NCBI GenBank assembly: GCA_014138095.1
Contig: JACGXE010000003.1
Coordinates: 186,001 to 250,000 of the forward strand
Source: Ochrobactrum sp. RH2CCR150
GTDB lineage: Bacteria; Pseudomonadota; Alphaproteobacteria; Rhizobiales; Rhizobiaceae
Length of the DNA: 64,000 nt
Reading direction: 5' to 3'
The position numbers and the translations under genes are program-made. Positions 35,149 through 44,369 of this stretch are shown in pieces. The notes beneath the pieces were generated by a model. It ran no database searches, was not told the origin of the DNA, and saw nothing but the letters and a program-made list of their open reading frames with translations. Every line of letters begins with the position of its first letter. Position 1 is the first letter of the stretch.

Positions 35149-38097
35149 TTAGAAGTTAACCGCAAGGTTCACTTTGAATGCGTGGTCCTGCGCTTTATTT
35201 GCGAATTGCCCCCGATAATGCAGTCCGAGAGACGTGTTGTGCGTCAGATTGAAGTCCAGACCGGCTTGCGCGTAGAACAGGTTGCGGTCGAGAGGCAGCC
35301 CGGCAACCACGAAACCGGACTCATTTCCAAAGCTCAGCATTGTCTCCGGTTGGGTATAGCTATTGTGCTGCCAGCCGAGAGCGAGCCTCGTATTGACGCT
35401 GGTATTCTCGGAGATCGCATAATTGTTCGAAAGACGGATGCCGAGATAGTTGCTCAACAGGCTGCTGGTTGCTCCAGAGCCGGAGAGGGCGGTCACAGCC
35501 TCGTTTTCAGTGAAGCCATTGGTCTTGGCATAAGCGTAGGAAATCCCCGCGAAGGGTTCCAGCAGCGTCAGCTTGGTGCCGATATTGTAACCGAGTTCCG
35601 CAAATCCCTGGAAACTGCTGGCCTTGTAACTCGCGCGATTATCATTAGCGATTTCGCTGAAGCGGATCGTGCGGCGGCTATCAATATCGTGCAGATTGGC
35701 ATTGCCGCCAAAAGTCAGATTGAAATTCTGCCATGCATAGCCGCCATAGGCACCCACCTGAAAACTATCGATCTTCGCAGACGACAGGCCACTATTGAGC
35801 GAGGATTGCATGTAACCAGCGAACATCCCCAATTGCCAGTCGTCGGACACCTCGCCGTCAATGCCGGTTATGAAGCCGGTAGCACTACGGCTCATACCCT
35901 GCGCTTCGCCGTCGCTCTTGAAATGCGCTCTCGAATTATAGGCCTGTCCCCAAACGCCGTTCTTAAGCAGCGCATCGAGCGCATTCGCCGAATGGGTGAA
36001 ACGCCTGACAGACAGGCCATTCATACGCTGCATCACCGCTTCGCGAGGCAACTGGTTGTCATAAAGAAGCGAGGTCAGCGTGGATGCATAAATGTCGCCG
36101 GACAGTTGAGTATAGGCTTCCGACACATTGTCCTCGACGCGTGAGGTGAACACGTTCTTGTAGAGCTTATTGTGCTGGCCGAGCGCCTGCAATGCGTCGG
36201 CAACATTTCGTTGCTGATTGTTTGCCGCATATACTGAGAACCTTTTTTCCTGCTTTACAAAGGTGACGCCGACTTCATTTTTTTTATAATCAAGCTCTTC
36301 GCCGATGAAATTATATGTCGGTGAAACCTTATTGAAGCGCCCCGTGATGCCATTGTCTGCTTTCAGGAAGACGCTGCTTTTGCCCAATCTTGCGATGATC
36401 TCGTCAACAGTCAACGGTACGCGCTTCCTGTCGCCGTCAAACACGACACCACCCGCAAGCTGCGCTCGATTGCTGCCATAGAGCAGGGATGTGCTGCCAT
36501 CAGCACCCACGCCGATATCGAGAGTGCTGCCTTCTTTCAGGTCTATGTCGCCATTGGCTTTCAATGTCTTCGTGCCGGATGTACGGAAATCGCCCGGCGC
36601 GACATGAGCACCATTTCCCGCTGTTATACCTCCGGTAAAGCCCGTGCCACTTAGCGTGCCGCCGGAATGAACCAGAACCGGAGAGGTAATCGAACCGTTG
36701 ACCATCAATTCGCCAGCGTAGATGTCGGTCGTCCCTTTATAGCTGTTCTGGCCTCCCAAGATTGTAATGCCCTGTCCGACCTGTTGTACGCGGCCATCGC
36801 CGGTAATTTTGCCATCGAAACTCAGCAGATTGCTGCGGTTGAACGACAGAAACGCATCTTTCTGCATCAAGTCGACATCGCCGATAATGGACCCAGTTTT
36901 GCCGCCATTGCCAAGCTCCAATCCGCCTTCGAGAACGAAGCTGTTGCCGGTATATTTGTTTTCGCCCGTCAGCGTCAGCTTGCCAGACTGCATCTTGTAG
37001 AGCGATCTGTCTCCATCCAGATAGCCCGATACGATCTTATCGGATGTGGGAAAGAAAATGTTGCGCTCGGTCTTGAAAAGTCCGTCGGGAGACCGGACGT
37101 AGAAACCCGCCAATTCAGGGTTCGACCAATATTCCCGCATGTAATTGGCAATGTAGTTGTGTGTCCGTGTCGTGGGATGAATGTCATCCCAGAAAACATA
37201 TTCGTTCTGTAATGCTGAGCCCCGCGGCTGATTCAAACATGAGGGCGTGCCCACGCAATTGCCCGTCGCATTGGTGAAGCCGAAAATGCCGGGATATTTA
37301 ATAACCATATCCAGTATGTTGGCTACTTTAGGCGCATAGACCACGGCGTCGGGGTGTTTTTTCCTGAAGGCGGCTATGCTGTCGGCGATGGCGTTGTTGA
37401 AATCTTCTGTTGCAGCCTTGGAAGGAATGCCGTGCGAGTTCGCATAACGTGGAACTTTTGAAAAGTCGGGCAAGTCGGGCACAAGGAACTGCCGTGCGCC
37501 TGCGCGATAAAGGCGTTCCAGCGCTCCGGATAATTCGTTTCCGCTGAATTCCGCCTTTACTCGGGTCGAGACGCCGTCGTCGAGCGCGTCCATGGCGTCA
37601 TTGCCGCCCGCCCATAGAGGGACAAGAGTATGAGGGGAAATGGAATTATTCCCGTGAATGAATTCTTCCACTTCATCTGCAATGGATGGAACAATCAACG
37701 ATTCCGGGAAACCGGCATCCTGATATTTCGTGCCGCCGATAGCATAGTTTACATTGGCATCGCCGTTCGGGGTATTGCTTCCGAAATCGCCGTTGCGCAA
37801 CCGAAATATCATGAATGCCGTGCCTCTTTTCTGGTTTGGAAAGAGATATTCGTTCCAGACCCATCCATTGCTGAAGCGCCCGTCAGTGGTGATTCTTCTC
37901 TTAATCTTTTTAACGATCCAATCGTTGAATGTGCCGTTATCGCTCAGGCTGTCGCCGAAGATGATGGCCCTGTTGAAGTAGGTCCTTTCGTCATTATCGG
38001 TTATGCTCTGTGAGTAAGCCGTAGTGGAAAATATAGAAATAATAGAGGTGATCGCAGCCAACAAAGAATTGGTTTTTCTATTAAAAATATAGGTCAA
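35149..38097 (-). CDS. GDSL-esterase autotransporter
   Basis: 982 residues. Signal peptide (LLAAITSIISIFSTTAYSQS). Passenger: SGNH/GDSL esterase with IIFGDSLSDNGTF (catalytic Ser), PLWAGGNDAMD (oxyanion Gly/Asn), and WDDIHPTTRTHNYI (Asp-His). A Gly-rich autotransporter-associated beta-helix region follows (GTGFTGGITAGNGAHVAPGDF, about residues 480-510), then a C-terminal about 270-residue beta-barrel ending KVNLAVNF with the terminal Phe. Like EstA-type autotransporters it should display a lipase/esterase on the cell surface. Preceded by a very A+T-rich promoter region. Confidence 0.92.
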   Translation of the reverse strand: MTYIFNRKTNSLLAAITSIISIFSTTAYSQSITDNDERTYFNRAIIFGDSLSDNGTFNDWIVKKIKRRITTDGRFSNGWVWNEYLFPNQKRGTAFMIFRLRNGDFGSNTPNGDANVNYAIGGTKYQDAGFPESLIVPSIADEVEEFIHGNNSISPHTLVPLWAGGNDAMDALDDGVSTRVKAEFSGNELSGALERLYRAGARQFLVPDLPDFSKVPRYANSHGIPSKAATEDFNNAIADSIAAFRKKHPDAVVYAPKVANILDMVIKYPGIFGFTNATGNCVGTPSCLNQPRGSALQNEYVFWDDIHPTTRTHNYIANYMREYWSNPELAGFYVRSPDGLFKTERNIFFPTSDKIVSGYLDGDRSLYKMQSGKLTLTGENKYTGNSFVLEGGLELGNGGKTGSIIGDVDLMQKDAFLSFNRSNLLSFDGKITGDGRVQQVGQGITILGGQNSYKGTTDIYAGELMVNGSITSPVLVHSGGTLSGTGFTGGITAGNGAHVAPGDFRTSGTKTLKANGDIDLKEGSTLDIGVGADGSTSLLYGSNRAQLAGGVVFDGDRKRVPLTVDEIIARLGKSSVFLKADNGITGRFNKVSPTYNFIGEELDYKKNEVGVTFVKQEKRFSVYAANNQQRNVADALQALGQHNKLYKNVFTSRVEDNVSEAYTQLSGDIYASTLTSLLYDNQLPREAVMQRMNGLSVRRFTHSANALDALLKNGVWGQAYNSRAHFKSDGEAQGMSRSATGFITGIDGEVSDDWQLGMFAGYMQSSLNSGLSSAKIDSFQVGAYGGYAWQNFNLTFGGNANLHDIDSRRTIRFSEIANDNRASYKASSFQGFAELGYNIGTKLTLLEPFAGISYAYAKTNGFTENEAVTALSGSGATSSLLSNYLGIRLSNNYAISENTSVNTRLALGWQHNSYTQPETMLSFGNESGFVVAGLPLDRNLFYAQAGLDFNLTHNTSLGLHYRGQFANKAQDHAFKVNLAVNF

Positions 38098-38207
38098 AAT
38101 AAATACTCTGATTAATATTATTAAAATTTATATAGATAAAAAACTAGTAGAATAAAAATAGCTTAAATGAGCCTCCTGTGAATAGGGATCGGAGGGGTGT
38201 TGAAACC

Positions 38208-38239
38208 AAAAAAGCGAGCCTTGCGGCTCGCTTTTTTTG
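38208..38239. terminator. Intrinsic terminator downstream of rpsI
   Basis: AAAAAAGCGAGCC and GGCTCGCTTTTTTT pair around TTGC, an 11-bp-plus helix with runs on both sides; it ends the rplM-rpsI unit and could act in both directions. Confidence 0.85.
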
Positions 38240-38319
38240 TAAGTCCAAACGGTAGAATATTGCCGTTCGAAAATTTGATCCCAAGCGCCGGAGCGCTTGG
38301 GAATATTCCTTGAAGCGGA

Positions 38320-38796
38320 TTAGCGCTTCGAGAACTGGAAGGAACGGCGAGCCTTGGCCTTACCGTACTTCTTACGTTCAACAACGCGGCTATCGCGGGT
38401 CAGGAAGCCACCCTTCTTGAGAACCGTGCGCAGGCCCGGTTCGTAGTAGGTGAGGGCCTTCGAGATGCCGTGACGAACGGCGCCAGCCTGACCGGACAGG
38501 CCACCACCAGCAACGGTAGCAACGATGTCGAACTGGCCAAAGCGGTTCGAAGCGATGATCGGCTGCTGAAGGATCATCTGCAGGACCGGACGTGCGAAAT
38601 ACTTTTCGAATTCCTTGTCGTTGACGGTGATCTTGCCGGAGCCCGGCTTGACCCAAACGCGTGCAACGGCGTCCTTACGCTTGCCGGTGGCATAAGCGCG
38701 GCCCTGTGCGTCCAGCTTCTGGACGTGAACCGGAGCGGCAGCTTCGGTCTTGGCAACAGTGCCGAGTTCTTCGAGCGAGTTGAGCTGCTCAGCCAT
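38320..38796 (-). CDS. rpsI: 30S ribosomal protein S9
   Basis: 158 residues; [25 protein letters not shown] and the basic C-terminal tail ([20 protein letters not shown], whose end reaches the decoding site) are diagnostic. Two bases after rplM, the conserved order of the L13-S9 operon. Confidence 0.98.
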   Translation of the reverse strand: MAEQLNSLEELGTVAKTEAAAPVHVQKLDAQGRAYATGKRKDAVARVWVKPGSGKITVNDKEFEKYFARPVLQMILQQPIIASNRFGQFDIVATVAGGGLSGQAGAVRHGISKALTYYEPGLRTVLKKGGFLTRDSRVVERKKYGKAKARRSFQFSKR

Positions 38797-38798
38797 GA

Positions 38799-39263
38799 TT
38801 ATGCATTCCCTTTGTTCTTGCGGTTCAGCGCTGCGACGTCGAGGACTTCCGGCTGCTGAGCTTCATGCTGATGGTTCGGACCTGCATAAACGCGCAGGTT
38901 CTTCATCTGGCGACGGCCGAGCGGACCGCGTGGGATCATACGCTCAATAGCCTTCTCGACAACGCGTTCCGGGAAACGGCCTTCGAGAATCTGGCGAGCA
39001 GTGCGCTCCTTGATGCCGCCCGGATGGCCGGTGTGCCAGTAATAAACCTTGTCAGTGTACTTCTTGCCGGTCAGAACAACCTTGTCGGCATTGATGATGA
39101 TGACATTGTCGCCATCGTCAACATGCGGGGTGAAGGTTGCTTTGTGCTTGCCACGCAGGCGATTGGCGACGATAGTTGCGAGACGACCAACGACGAGACC
39201 TTCGGCGTCGATCAGTACCCACTTCTTCACCACTTCAGCCGGCTTCTGAGAAAAAGTTGCCAT
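38799..39263 (-). CDS. rplM: 50S ribosomal protein L13
   Basis: 154 residues from ATG 39263 (AAGGAAG six bases upstream); the frame continues upstream but without a ribosome site. [20 protein letters not shown] and [19 protein letters not shown] are L13 signatures. First gene of the rplM-rpsI operon. Confidence 0.98.
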   Translation of the reverse strand: MATFSQKPAEVVKKWVLIDAEGLVVGRLATIVANRLRGKHKATFTPHVDDGDNVIIINADKVVLTGKKYTDKVYYWHTGHPGGIKERTARQILEGRFPERVVEKAIERMIPRGPLGRRQMKNLRVYAGPNHQHEAQQPEVLDVAALNRKNKGNA

Positions 39264-39489
39264 TGAAGTCTTCCTTAGACTAATCCCCGACATTGTATCA
39301 GGGCTTTTTTTGTTGCTTGTGTTGGAGCTATCCAACCCGAACGGGCGTGCAAAAGTTAAGTTTCGCTCGCTTCCGGCGGGTCGATACACAAACTCTGCCC
39401 CGTCGTCAAGCCCCGCCTTTGCGTGATGATTTTAAAATAACAACAAAATCAATGACTTGCATATTTGGTATTATAATACCTTATGTTTT

Positions 39490-39936
39490 TTAACGTGGTG
39501 GGATCGAATAGGTGGCCGTCGCATGCGCCACCAGCTCGCCGGTAACACCATCGGTCAGGCTGATATCGAGAACGGCGAGACGTTTTCCAAGCTTCAGAAG
39601 CCGCGCAACAGCTTCTACCGCGCCGGGCGAAGGCTTGCGCAGGAAATTGATGTTGAGATTTGTGGTCACCGCCAGCGCGACAGGCCCGATATGCGCCAGA
39701 ATAGCGGCATAGGCTGCGACATCCGCCAGCGCAAAAAGTGCAGGACCTGAGACCGTGCCGCCGGGGCGCAAATGTTGCTCATCGGCGTGAAGGCGCATCG
39801 TGGCGGAACCTTCATCGATTGCAACAATCTCGAAACTGTCGCCAAGCTGCGGAAACTCGCGCTTCATGAAGGCGCGCAGGTCCTCGATATTCATCACCGG
39901 TGCCAAGGTTGTGTGCCGTGCCGTATTGATATTCAT
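39490..39936 (-). CDS. PaaI-family hotdog thioesterase
   Basis: 148 residues from ATG 39936 (GGGAGGA six bases upstream); the longer frame upstream covers the intergenic region and the divergent gene. Hotdog fold motif LRPGGTVSGPALFALADVAAYAAI, then TTNLNINFLRKPSPGAVEAVARLLKLGKRLAV. Hydrolyses acyl-CoA thioesters; substrate not predictable. Divergent from a CoA-binding protein. Confidence 0.88.
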   Translation of the reverse strand: MNINTARHTTLAPVMNIEDLRAFMKREFPQLGDSFEIVAIDEGSATMRLHADEQHLRPGGTVSGPALFALADVAAYAAILAHIGPVALAVTTNLNINFLRKPSPGAVEAVARLLKLGKRLAVLDISLTDGVTGELVAHATATYSIPPR

Positions 39937-40047
39937 CCAATCCTCCCAATCTTTATAGGAATAGAAGCGTGGACCGTCGTGTTGCAAGCGGCATCCGCTC
40001 ATGCGAACGATATAACAGTGACGCAATGGAAGCCGGTGAGGAAAAAC

Positions 40048-40470
40048 ATGCAAAATCCGTCTGACGACCAGATTCGCGATATTCTCCAATCCGTCAAAAC
40101 AATTGCGCTTCTTGGCGCTTCGCCGAAGCCTGAACGCCCGAGCAATGGCGTGATGGAGTTTCTGCTTTCCAAGGGCTATCACGTTATTCCGGTCAATCCA
40201 GGGCAGGTCGGCAAGGAAATCCATGGTCAGCGCGTTGTGGCGCGGCTGGCCGATATTGAAGAGCCCGTGGATATGGTCGATGTGTTTCGTGAAGCTTCCT
40301 CACTGCCCGGCATTGTGGACGAAATTCTTTCCATGAAACAGCGTCCTTCGGTTTTATGGGCGCAGCTCGGCGTTGTTCACGAGGAAGCGGGCAAACGTGC
40401 CGAAGAGGCCGGGCTGAAAGTCGTCATGGATCGTTGTCCGGCTATCGAATATCCGCGTTTGATCGGATAA
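40048..40470 (+). CDS. CoA-binding domain protein (YccU-like)
   Basis: 140 residues from ATG 40048 with GGTGAGG upstream. Rossmann-like CoA_binding_2 domain: TIALLGASPKPERPSNGVMEFLLSKGYHVIPVNP, and a C-terminal VVMDRCPAIEYPRL. Binds CoA in related structures; no enzymatic activity known. It sits 123 bases before the sulfhydrylase gene. Confidence 0.88.
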   Translation: MQNPSDDQIRDILQSVKTIALLGASPKPERPSNGVMEFLLSKGYHVIPVNPGQVGKEIHGQRVVARLADIEEPVDMVDVFREASSLPGIVDEILSMKQRPSVLWAQLGVVHEEAGKRAEEAGLKVVMDRCPAIEYPRLIG

Positions 40471-40593
40471 CCGTTTGAAGTCGAAATAAATTTCTGCGTT
40501 TTGGTACGGGTCGAAAAATTCCTCCTTTGCTTTCTTTTGGGCAAAGCCTAACGTCCGCTCTCAAAGAGTGGCATTCGTTATCAGGAGGAATAA
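40471..40593 (+). promoter_or_regulatory. Leader of the O-acetylhomoserine sulfhydrylase gene
   Basis: The 123 bases contain two successive hairpins: CTTTGC/GCAAAG (about 40535-40556) and CCGCTCT/AGAGTGG (about 40565-40581), followed by AGGAGGAA before the start. Sulfhydrylase genes of this bacterial group often carry S-adenosylmethionine riboswitches, but I could not match the conserved SAM-II core here, so no riboswitch is called. Confidence 0.3.
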
Positions 40594-41877
40594 ATGTCCA
40601 AACGCTCACCCGGCATAGAAACACTGGCCGTTCACGCAGGCGCAAAGCCGGATCCGACGACGGGCGCGCGTGCAACGCCGATCTATCAGACGACGTCTTT
40701 CGTGTTTGAGGATGCGGATCATGCTGCCGCCCTGTTCGGACTTCAGGCGTTCGGCAATATCTATACGCGCATCACCAATCCGACGACGGCAGTGCTGGAA
40801 GAGCGTATCGCAGCGCTTGAAGGCGGCACAGCCGCCGTTGCAACGGCATCGGGGCATGCCGCTCAGCTGCTCGTTTTCCACACGCTGTTGCAGCCCGGCG
40901 ATAATTTCGTCGCTGCACGCCAGCTTTATGGTGGTTCGATCAACCAGTTCGGTCAGTCGTTCAAATCATTCGGCTGGCAGGTGCGCTGGGCCGATGCCTC
41001 CAACCCAACCGATTTTGCCAAGCAGATCGACGGCAAGACGCGCGCGATCTTCATTGAAAGCTTCGCCAATCCGGGCGGCATTGTCGTGGATATCGAAGCC
41101 ATTGCCGAAATCGCCCATAAGCATGGTCTGCCTTTGATCGTAGACAACACGCTGGCTTCGCCTTACCTCGTGCGCCCGATTGAACATGGTGCGGATATTG
41201 TCGTGCATTCGCTGACAAAGTTTATTGGCGGTCACGGCAATTCCATGGGCGGCATTCTCATTGACGGCGGAACCTTCGACTGGGCGAAGTCGGGCAACTA
41301 TCCGCTTCTGACCGAACCGCGTCCGGATTATGCAGGTCTGGAACTGCACAAGACCTTCGGCAATATCTCTTTTGCCATTGCGGCCCGCGTACTGGGGCTT
41401 CGCGACTTTGGCCCGGCAATTTCGCCGTTCAATGCGTTCCAGATCCTGACCGGCGTTGAAACCCTGCCGCTCCGCATGCAGCGCCACTGCGACAATGCAC
41501 AAAAGGTTGCGACCTGGCTGCATGGCCATGAGAAGGTTTCCTGGGTGAATTATGCCGGTCTGCCGCATGACAAATATCATGCACTTCAGCAGAAATATGC
41601 GCCGAAGGGCGCGGGCTCGGTTTTCACCTTCGGTCTCAAGGGTGGCTACGATGCAGGCGTGAAATTCGTAGACAGCCTCGACCTGTTCTCGCTGCTGGCC
41701 AATATCGGCGATACCCGCTCGCTGGTTATCCATCCGGCTTCGACCACGCATCGCCAGCTAAGCGACGAGCAGAAGGTGGCAGCTGGTGCGGGACCGGATG
41801 TGGTGCGTCTGTCCATCGGTATCGAGGATGCCGACGATATCATCGCCGATATCGAACAGGCTCTGGCCAAGGTCTGA
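40594..41877 (+). CDS. metY: O-acetylhomoserine (thiol)-lyase
   Basis: 427 residues, ATG 40594 behind AGGAGGAA. PLP-dependent Cys/Met metabolism fold; ETLAVHAGAKPDPTTGARATPIYQTTSFVF is the family start, IVVHSLTKFIGGHGNSMGG carries the PLP lysine. Length and insert pattern fit MetY-type direct sulfhydrylases rather than cystathionine gamma-synthase. Makes homocysteine from O-acetylhomoserine and sulfide, in the cytoplasm. Confidence 0.9.
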   Translation: MSKRSPGIETLAVHAGAKPDPTTGARATPIYQTTSFVFEDADHAAALFGLQAFGNIYTRITNPTTAVLEERIAALEGGTAAVATASGHAAQLLVFHTLLQPGDNFVAARQLYGGSINQFGQSFKSFGWQVRWADASNPTDFAKQIDGKTRAIFIESFANPGGIVVDIEAIAEIAHKHGLPLIVDNTLASPYLVRPIEHGADIVVHSLTKFIGGHGNSMGGILIDGGTFDWAKSGNYPLLTEPRPDYAGLELHKTFGNISFAIAARVLGLRDFGPAISPFNAFQILTGVETLPLRMQRHCDNAQKVATWLHGHEKVSWVNYAGLPHDKYHALQQKYAPKGAGSVFTFGLKGGYDAGVKFVDSLDLFSLLANIGDTRSLVIHPASTTHRQLSDEQKVAAGAGPDVVRLSIGIEDADDIIADIEQALAKV

Positions 41878-41881
41878 CTGG

Positions 41882-42229
41882 ATGAGCCGGTTTCTCGACT
41901 TCGACCTGACCGGCATTGAACCGGAAGAGGGCGCGCCCTCGCCGGAGCGCGTTCTTTCCGGCGATCCCAAATTCAGGACATGGAATTTGGAAGAAAATGC
42001 CGACGGCACGCTCTTTGCTGGCATCTGGGAAAGCACGCCGGGAAAATGGCGGATCGAATATGACGAATGGGAGTTCTGTCACATTCTGTCTGGCCGCTCG
42101 ATCGTGAGCGAGGAGGGCGGAGCGAGCCGGGAAGTCAAGGCGGGCGACAGTTTTGTCATTCGCCCCGGCTTCAAAGGCAGTTGGGATGTGCTGGAAACCA
42201 CCCGCAAGGAATATGTGATCAAGCTCTGA
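41882..42229 (+). CDS. Cupin-domain protein
   Basis: 115 residues from ATG 41882, four bases after the metY stop. Cupin beta-barrel of the DUF861/EutQ-like type: GIWESTPGKWRIEYDEWEFCHILSG and AGDSFVIRPGFKGSWDVLET. Lacks the full His set of metal cupins. Cotranscribed with metY; function unknown. Confidence 0.85.
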   Translation: MSRFLDFDLTGIEPEEGAPSPERVLSGDPKFRTWNLEENADGTLFAGIWESTPGKWRIEYDEWEFCHILSGRSIVSEEGGASREVKAGDSFVIRPGFKGSWDVLETTRKEYVIKL

Positions 42230-42235
42230 CAAAAG

Positions 42236-42263
42236 AAAAGGCTGCGAAACTCGCAGCCTTTTT
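42236..42263. terminator. Intrinsic terminator after the metY-cupin unit
   Basis: AAAGGCTGCGA and TCGCAGCCTTT form an 11-bp hairpin with a three-base loop, followed by further T residues. It lies between convergent genes and can serve both. Confidence 0.85.
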
Positions 42264-42273
42264 GATTCTTGCC

Positions 42274-42669
42274 TTACCGGGGCTCGTCGCCACGCGGTCT
42301 GATATAGGCGCGGGGCCCGCTGTTACCTGACGGTGGCCTTGCTTCGGGGCGTGGTCGCGATGGGCGTTCGGCTTGCGGGGGCCGAGGCCGTTTACCCTGC
42401 GGCGGGCGTGGACGGTCCGGTCTGTTATAATCCGGGCGACGGTCGCGATCACGATAACGGTAATCGCGGTAGCGTGAGTCCCGGTAATAGCGCGGGTAAT
42501 TGCGATAATAACCGCCGCTGTCATAAACGACGCCCGTGCCGATATAGCTGCCCTGTACATAATAAGGGTCGTAATAGCCGCCGCCATAATAGCCTTCGGA
42601 CACGCACCCGGTGAGGGTCAACCCCGATATGCCAATGCCAACGGCGATCAGAAGTGATTTTAATGACAT
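42274..42669 (-). CDS. Small Arg/Tyr/Pro-rich lipoprotein
   Basis: 131 residues from ATG 42669 with AAGGAG upstream. Signal peptide with lipobox LTGC (IGISGLTLTGCVS). The mature part is low complexity: a Gly/Tyr stretch (GYYGGGYYDPYY), an Arg-Tyr-Asp stretch (RYRDYRYRDRDRR) and a Pro-Arg stretch. Anchored in the outer or inner membrane; no domain or function recognised. Confidence 0.75.
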   Translation of the reverse strand: MSLKSLLIAVGIGISGLTLTGCVSEGYYGGGYYDPYYVQGSYIGTGVVYDSGGYYRNYPRYYRDSRYRDYRYRDRDRRPDYNRPDRPRPPQGKRPRPPQAERPSRPRPEARPPSGNSGPRAYIRPRGDEPR

Positions 42670-42889
42670 GGCTGTCGCTCCTTGAAAGGCCGAAAACGGC
42701 GTGCATTGCCGCACCGTTTTTCAGCGAACTCTATTCACTTGGTATTATGCCGAAAGGGATTCAAGCGGCAAAATCAATAAAGATTGCAGAGTGATAGCTA
42801 TATTCTTTTTCGCGGCTCTCTCACACCTTGGGATACCTATTAGCATTGGCCGGAAGCACATGTTCCGATAATTTCTGGCCGGAATAAAT

Positions 42890-42918
42890 AAACAGCCGCC
42901 CACAGGGGGCGGCTGTTT
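42890..42918. terminator. Intrinsic terminator downstream of the Flp pilin gene
   Basis: AAACAGCCGCC and GGCGGCTGTTT pair across a seven-base loop, 38 bases after the pilin stop. Confidence 0.8.
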
Positions 42919-42956
42919 AGTGTGAGCCTTGATTGTCTTAAAGCCGATTTTAAGAA

Positions 42957-43133
42957 TTACTTGCCTGCATCTTCAACTTTGCCGGCAATTTCAGTGAACT
43001 TTTCACTGATGGTCGAGCCGAGGGTGGTTGCGCCACCGATGATGACAACTGCGATCAGAGCGGCGATCAGGCCGTATTCAATAGCGGTTGCACCGGATTC
43101 ATTTTTGCGAAAACGCGAGAAAAGCTTGGACAT
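42957..43133 (-). CDS. Flp-family type IVb pilin
   Basis: 58 residues from ATG 43133 (AGGAGC upstream). Basic leader then the prepilin site and Flp core: KNESGATAIEYGLIAALIAVVIIGG, with the conserved Glu-Tyr at positions 5-6 after cleavage. Processed by a CpaA-like peptidase and assembled into Flp/tad pili. No other tad gene is nearby, so it stands alone here. Confidence 0.93.
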   Translation of the reverse strand: MSKLFSRFRKNESGATAIEYGLIAALIAVVIIGGATTLGSTISEKFTEIAGKVEDAGK

Positions 43134-43339
43134 GTGTTGCTCCTGAGACTCTGCTTTTATTAGCTGGTCGTCTTGACCTGGGAGCAAATTACACGGGCAA
43201 TTCTTTTTGCGCTCTTAAGTTGCATGGTAAATAGAAGATAAGCGTCCTGTATGCTTAATAAATTGCTGAATTAGTGAGCTTAGTGAGCGCCATTAAATTT
43301 GTGGTGGAGGCATTGACCGCCGAGAGCCAGACAAACAAA

Positions 43340-43360
43340 AACCCCGCACTGGGCGGGGTT
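43340..43360. terminator. Intrinsic terminator
   Basis: AACCCCGC and GCGGGGTT form an 8-bp hairpin with a five-base loop flanked by A- and T-rich runs, downstream of the exported-protein gene on the minus strand. Confidence 0.75.
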
Positions 43361-43382
43361 CGTTTTCGAAAGGTGGCGGATC

Positions 43383-43775
43383 TTACTTGGGGAGCTGCGC
43401 GCCAGCCTGCTTCACGGCATCGGCCATGGTCTGGCACAGCTTTTCTTCGGAAATGTTCTGCGCCTTTGCGCTGCCGGCGATATCCTGCTCCATGCCCATG
43501 ACGGAAACCTTGCCCTGCTTGCCAGCTTCTTCTGCGGCTTCTGCCTTGGCGGTATCAGCCGGAGGAGGGATCATTCCGAGCATCTTGTTCTGGATTTCAA
43601 TGGCCGCATCGTCAGTATAGCCCTTGTCTTTGCAATAGGTCAGCACGCCAAGCTGATTGCGAGCCGCGCTGTAGGCCATTTCCATCTGCTCAGGCGTCGC
43701 TTGCGCGAAAGCCGCGGTAAGATTTGCTCCGAGAAACAAGCCAGTCAAAGAAATGCGAATGACATTGCGCATCAT
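43383..43775 (-). CDS. Small exported protein of unknown function
   Basis: 130 residues with a signal peptide cleaved after AAFAQA (about residue 26). Two Cys (TYCKDKG, EKLCQTM) could form a disulfide in the periplasm; the body is helical. Related rhizobial proteins are sometimes labelled 'pore-forming ESAT-6 family'; I cannot confirm that. Start chosen at the double Met with GAGAGG upstream. Confidence 0.7.
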   Translation of the reverse strand: MMRNVIRISLTGLFLGANLTAAFAQATPEQMEMAYSAARNQLGVLTYCKDKGYTDDAAIEIQNKMLGMIPPPADTAKAEAAEEAGKQGKVSVMGMEQDIAGSAKAQNISEEKLCQTMADAVKQAGAQLPK

Positions 43776-44160
43776 AATTCCTCTCCATGATTCAAATGCA
43801 CGGAGAGATAATGCGATTTTACCAATTGGGAAAATTCAAGAAAGATTAATTAGTGAAATGTAATATAATAGAATTAAATTCTTCTAAATTTTAAATCAGC
43901 GTCATATTTGCCTTTTAGGCTCATTGCGCTGCTCTGCTTTTGCCGAGATACACTATGTTTCGATGACTGGCATCGGGACAAGCCCGGTTTCCTTGAAGCA
44001 TCAGGAACATTCGCTCAGCTGGCTAAATTATGGGGGCTGCTCGCTTGTCAAATTCTGTCGTTTTGAGAAAATAGTCGAAACTGTGAGAATTGACGAAATT
44101 TGCTCTTGCGCTTGGCGCGCGAATTGCCTAAACGGCTCTCACGCGACTGACAAATCAGTC
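43776..44160. other. Gene-free spacer before tRNA-Val
   Basis: Strongly A+T-rich near 43,800-43,920, then mixed composition. No coding sequence with family features or a ribosome site was found. The last 100 bases should hold the tRNA-Val promoter but no single -35/-10 pair stands out. Confidence 0.4.
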
Positions 44161-44236
<76 letters not shown>

Positions 44237-44335
44237 TTCCCCTTAAAATCAAAGTCTTATATCTTGAATGCGGTCATTGAACCATTCAAGGGGTACATTG
44301 AGTCGCCTATTCCAGCTCATCTGCTCAGGTCAAGG

Positions 44336-44364
44336 ATGCTCGCCGGAGCAACTCCGGCGAGCAT
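44336..44364. terminator. Strong hairpin downstream of the haloperoxidase-like gene
   Basis: ATGCTCGCCGGAG and CTCCGGCGAGCAT are perfectly complementary over 13 bp with a three-base loop, five bases after the minus-strand stop. It lacks a T-run on that strand, so it may be an mRNA 3'-end stabiliser rather than a classic terminator. Confidence 0.6.
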
Positions 44365-44369
44365 TGTGA

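Noticed and set aside
34010-36144. Plus-strand frames opposite the agmatinase and autotransporter genes
   Set aside because: The minus-strand proteins carry complete motifs; the antisense frames do not.
39937-40224. Longer N-terminus for the PaaI thioesterase
   Set aside because: The extension crosses the divergent promoter and the CoA-binding gene start; the ATG at 39936 has an excellent ribosome site and matches family length.
40471-40593. SAM-II riboswitch upstream of metY
   Set aside because: The conserved core and pseudoknot bases could not be matched by eye; kept only as an unassigned leader.
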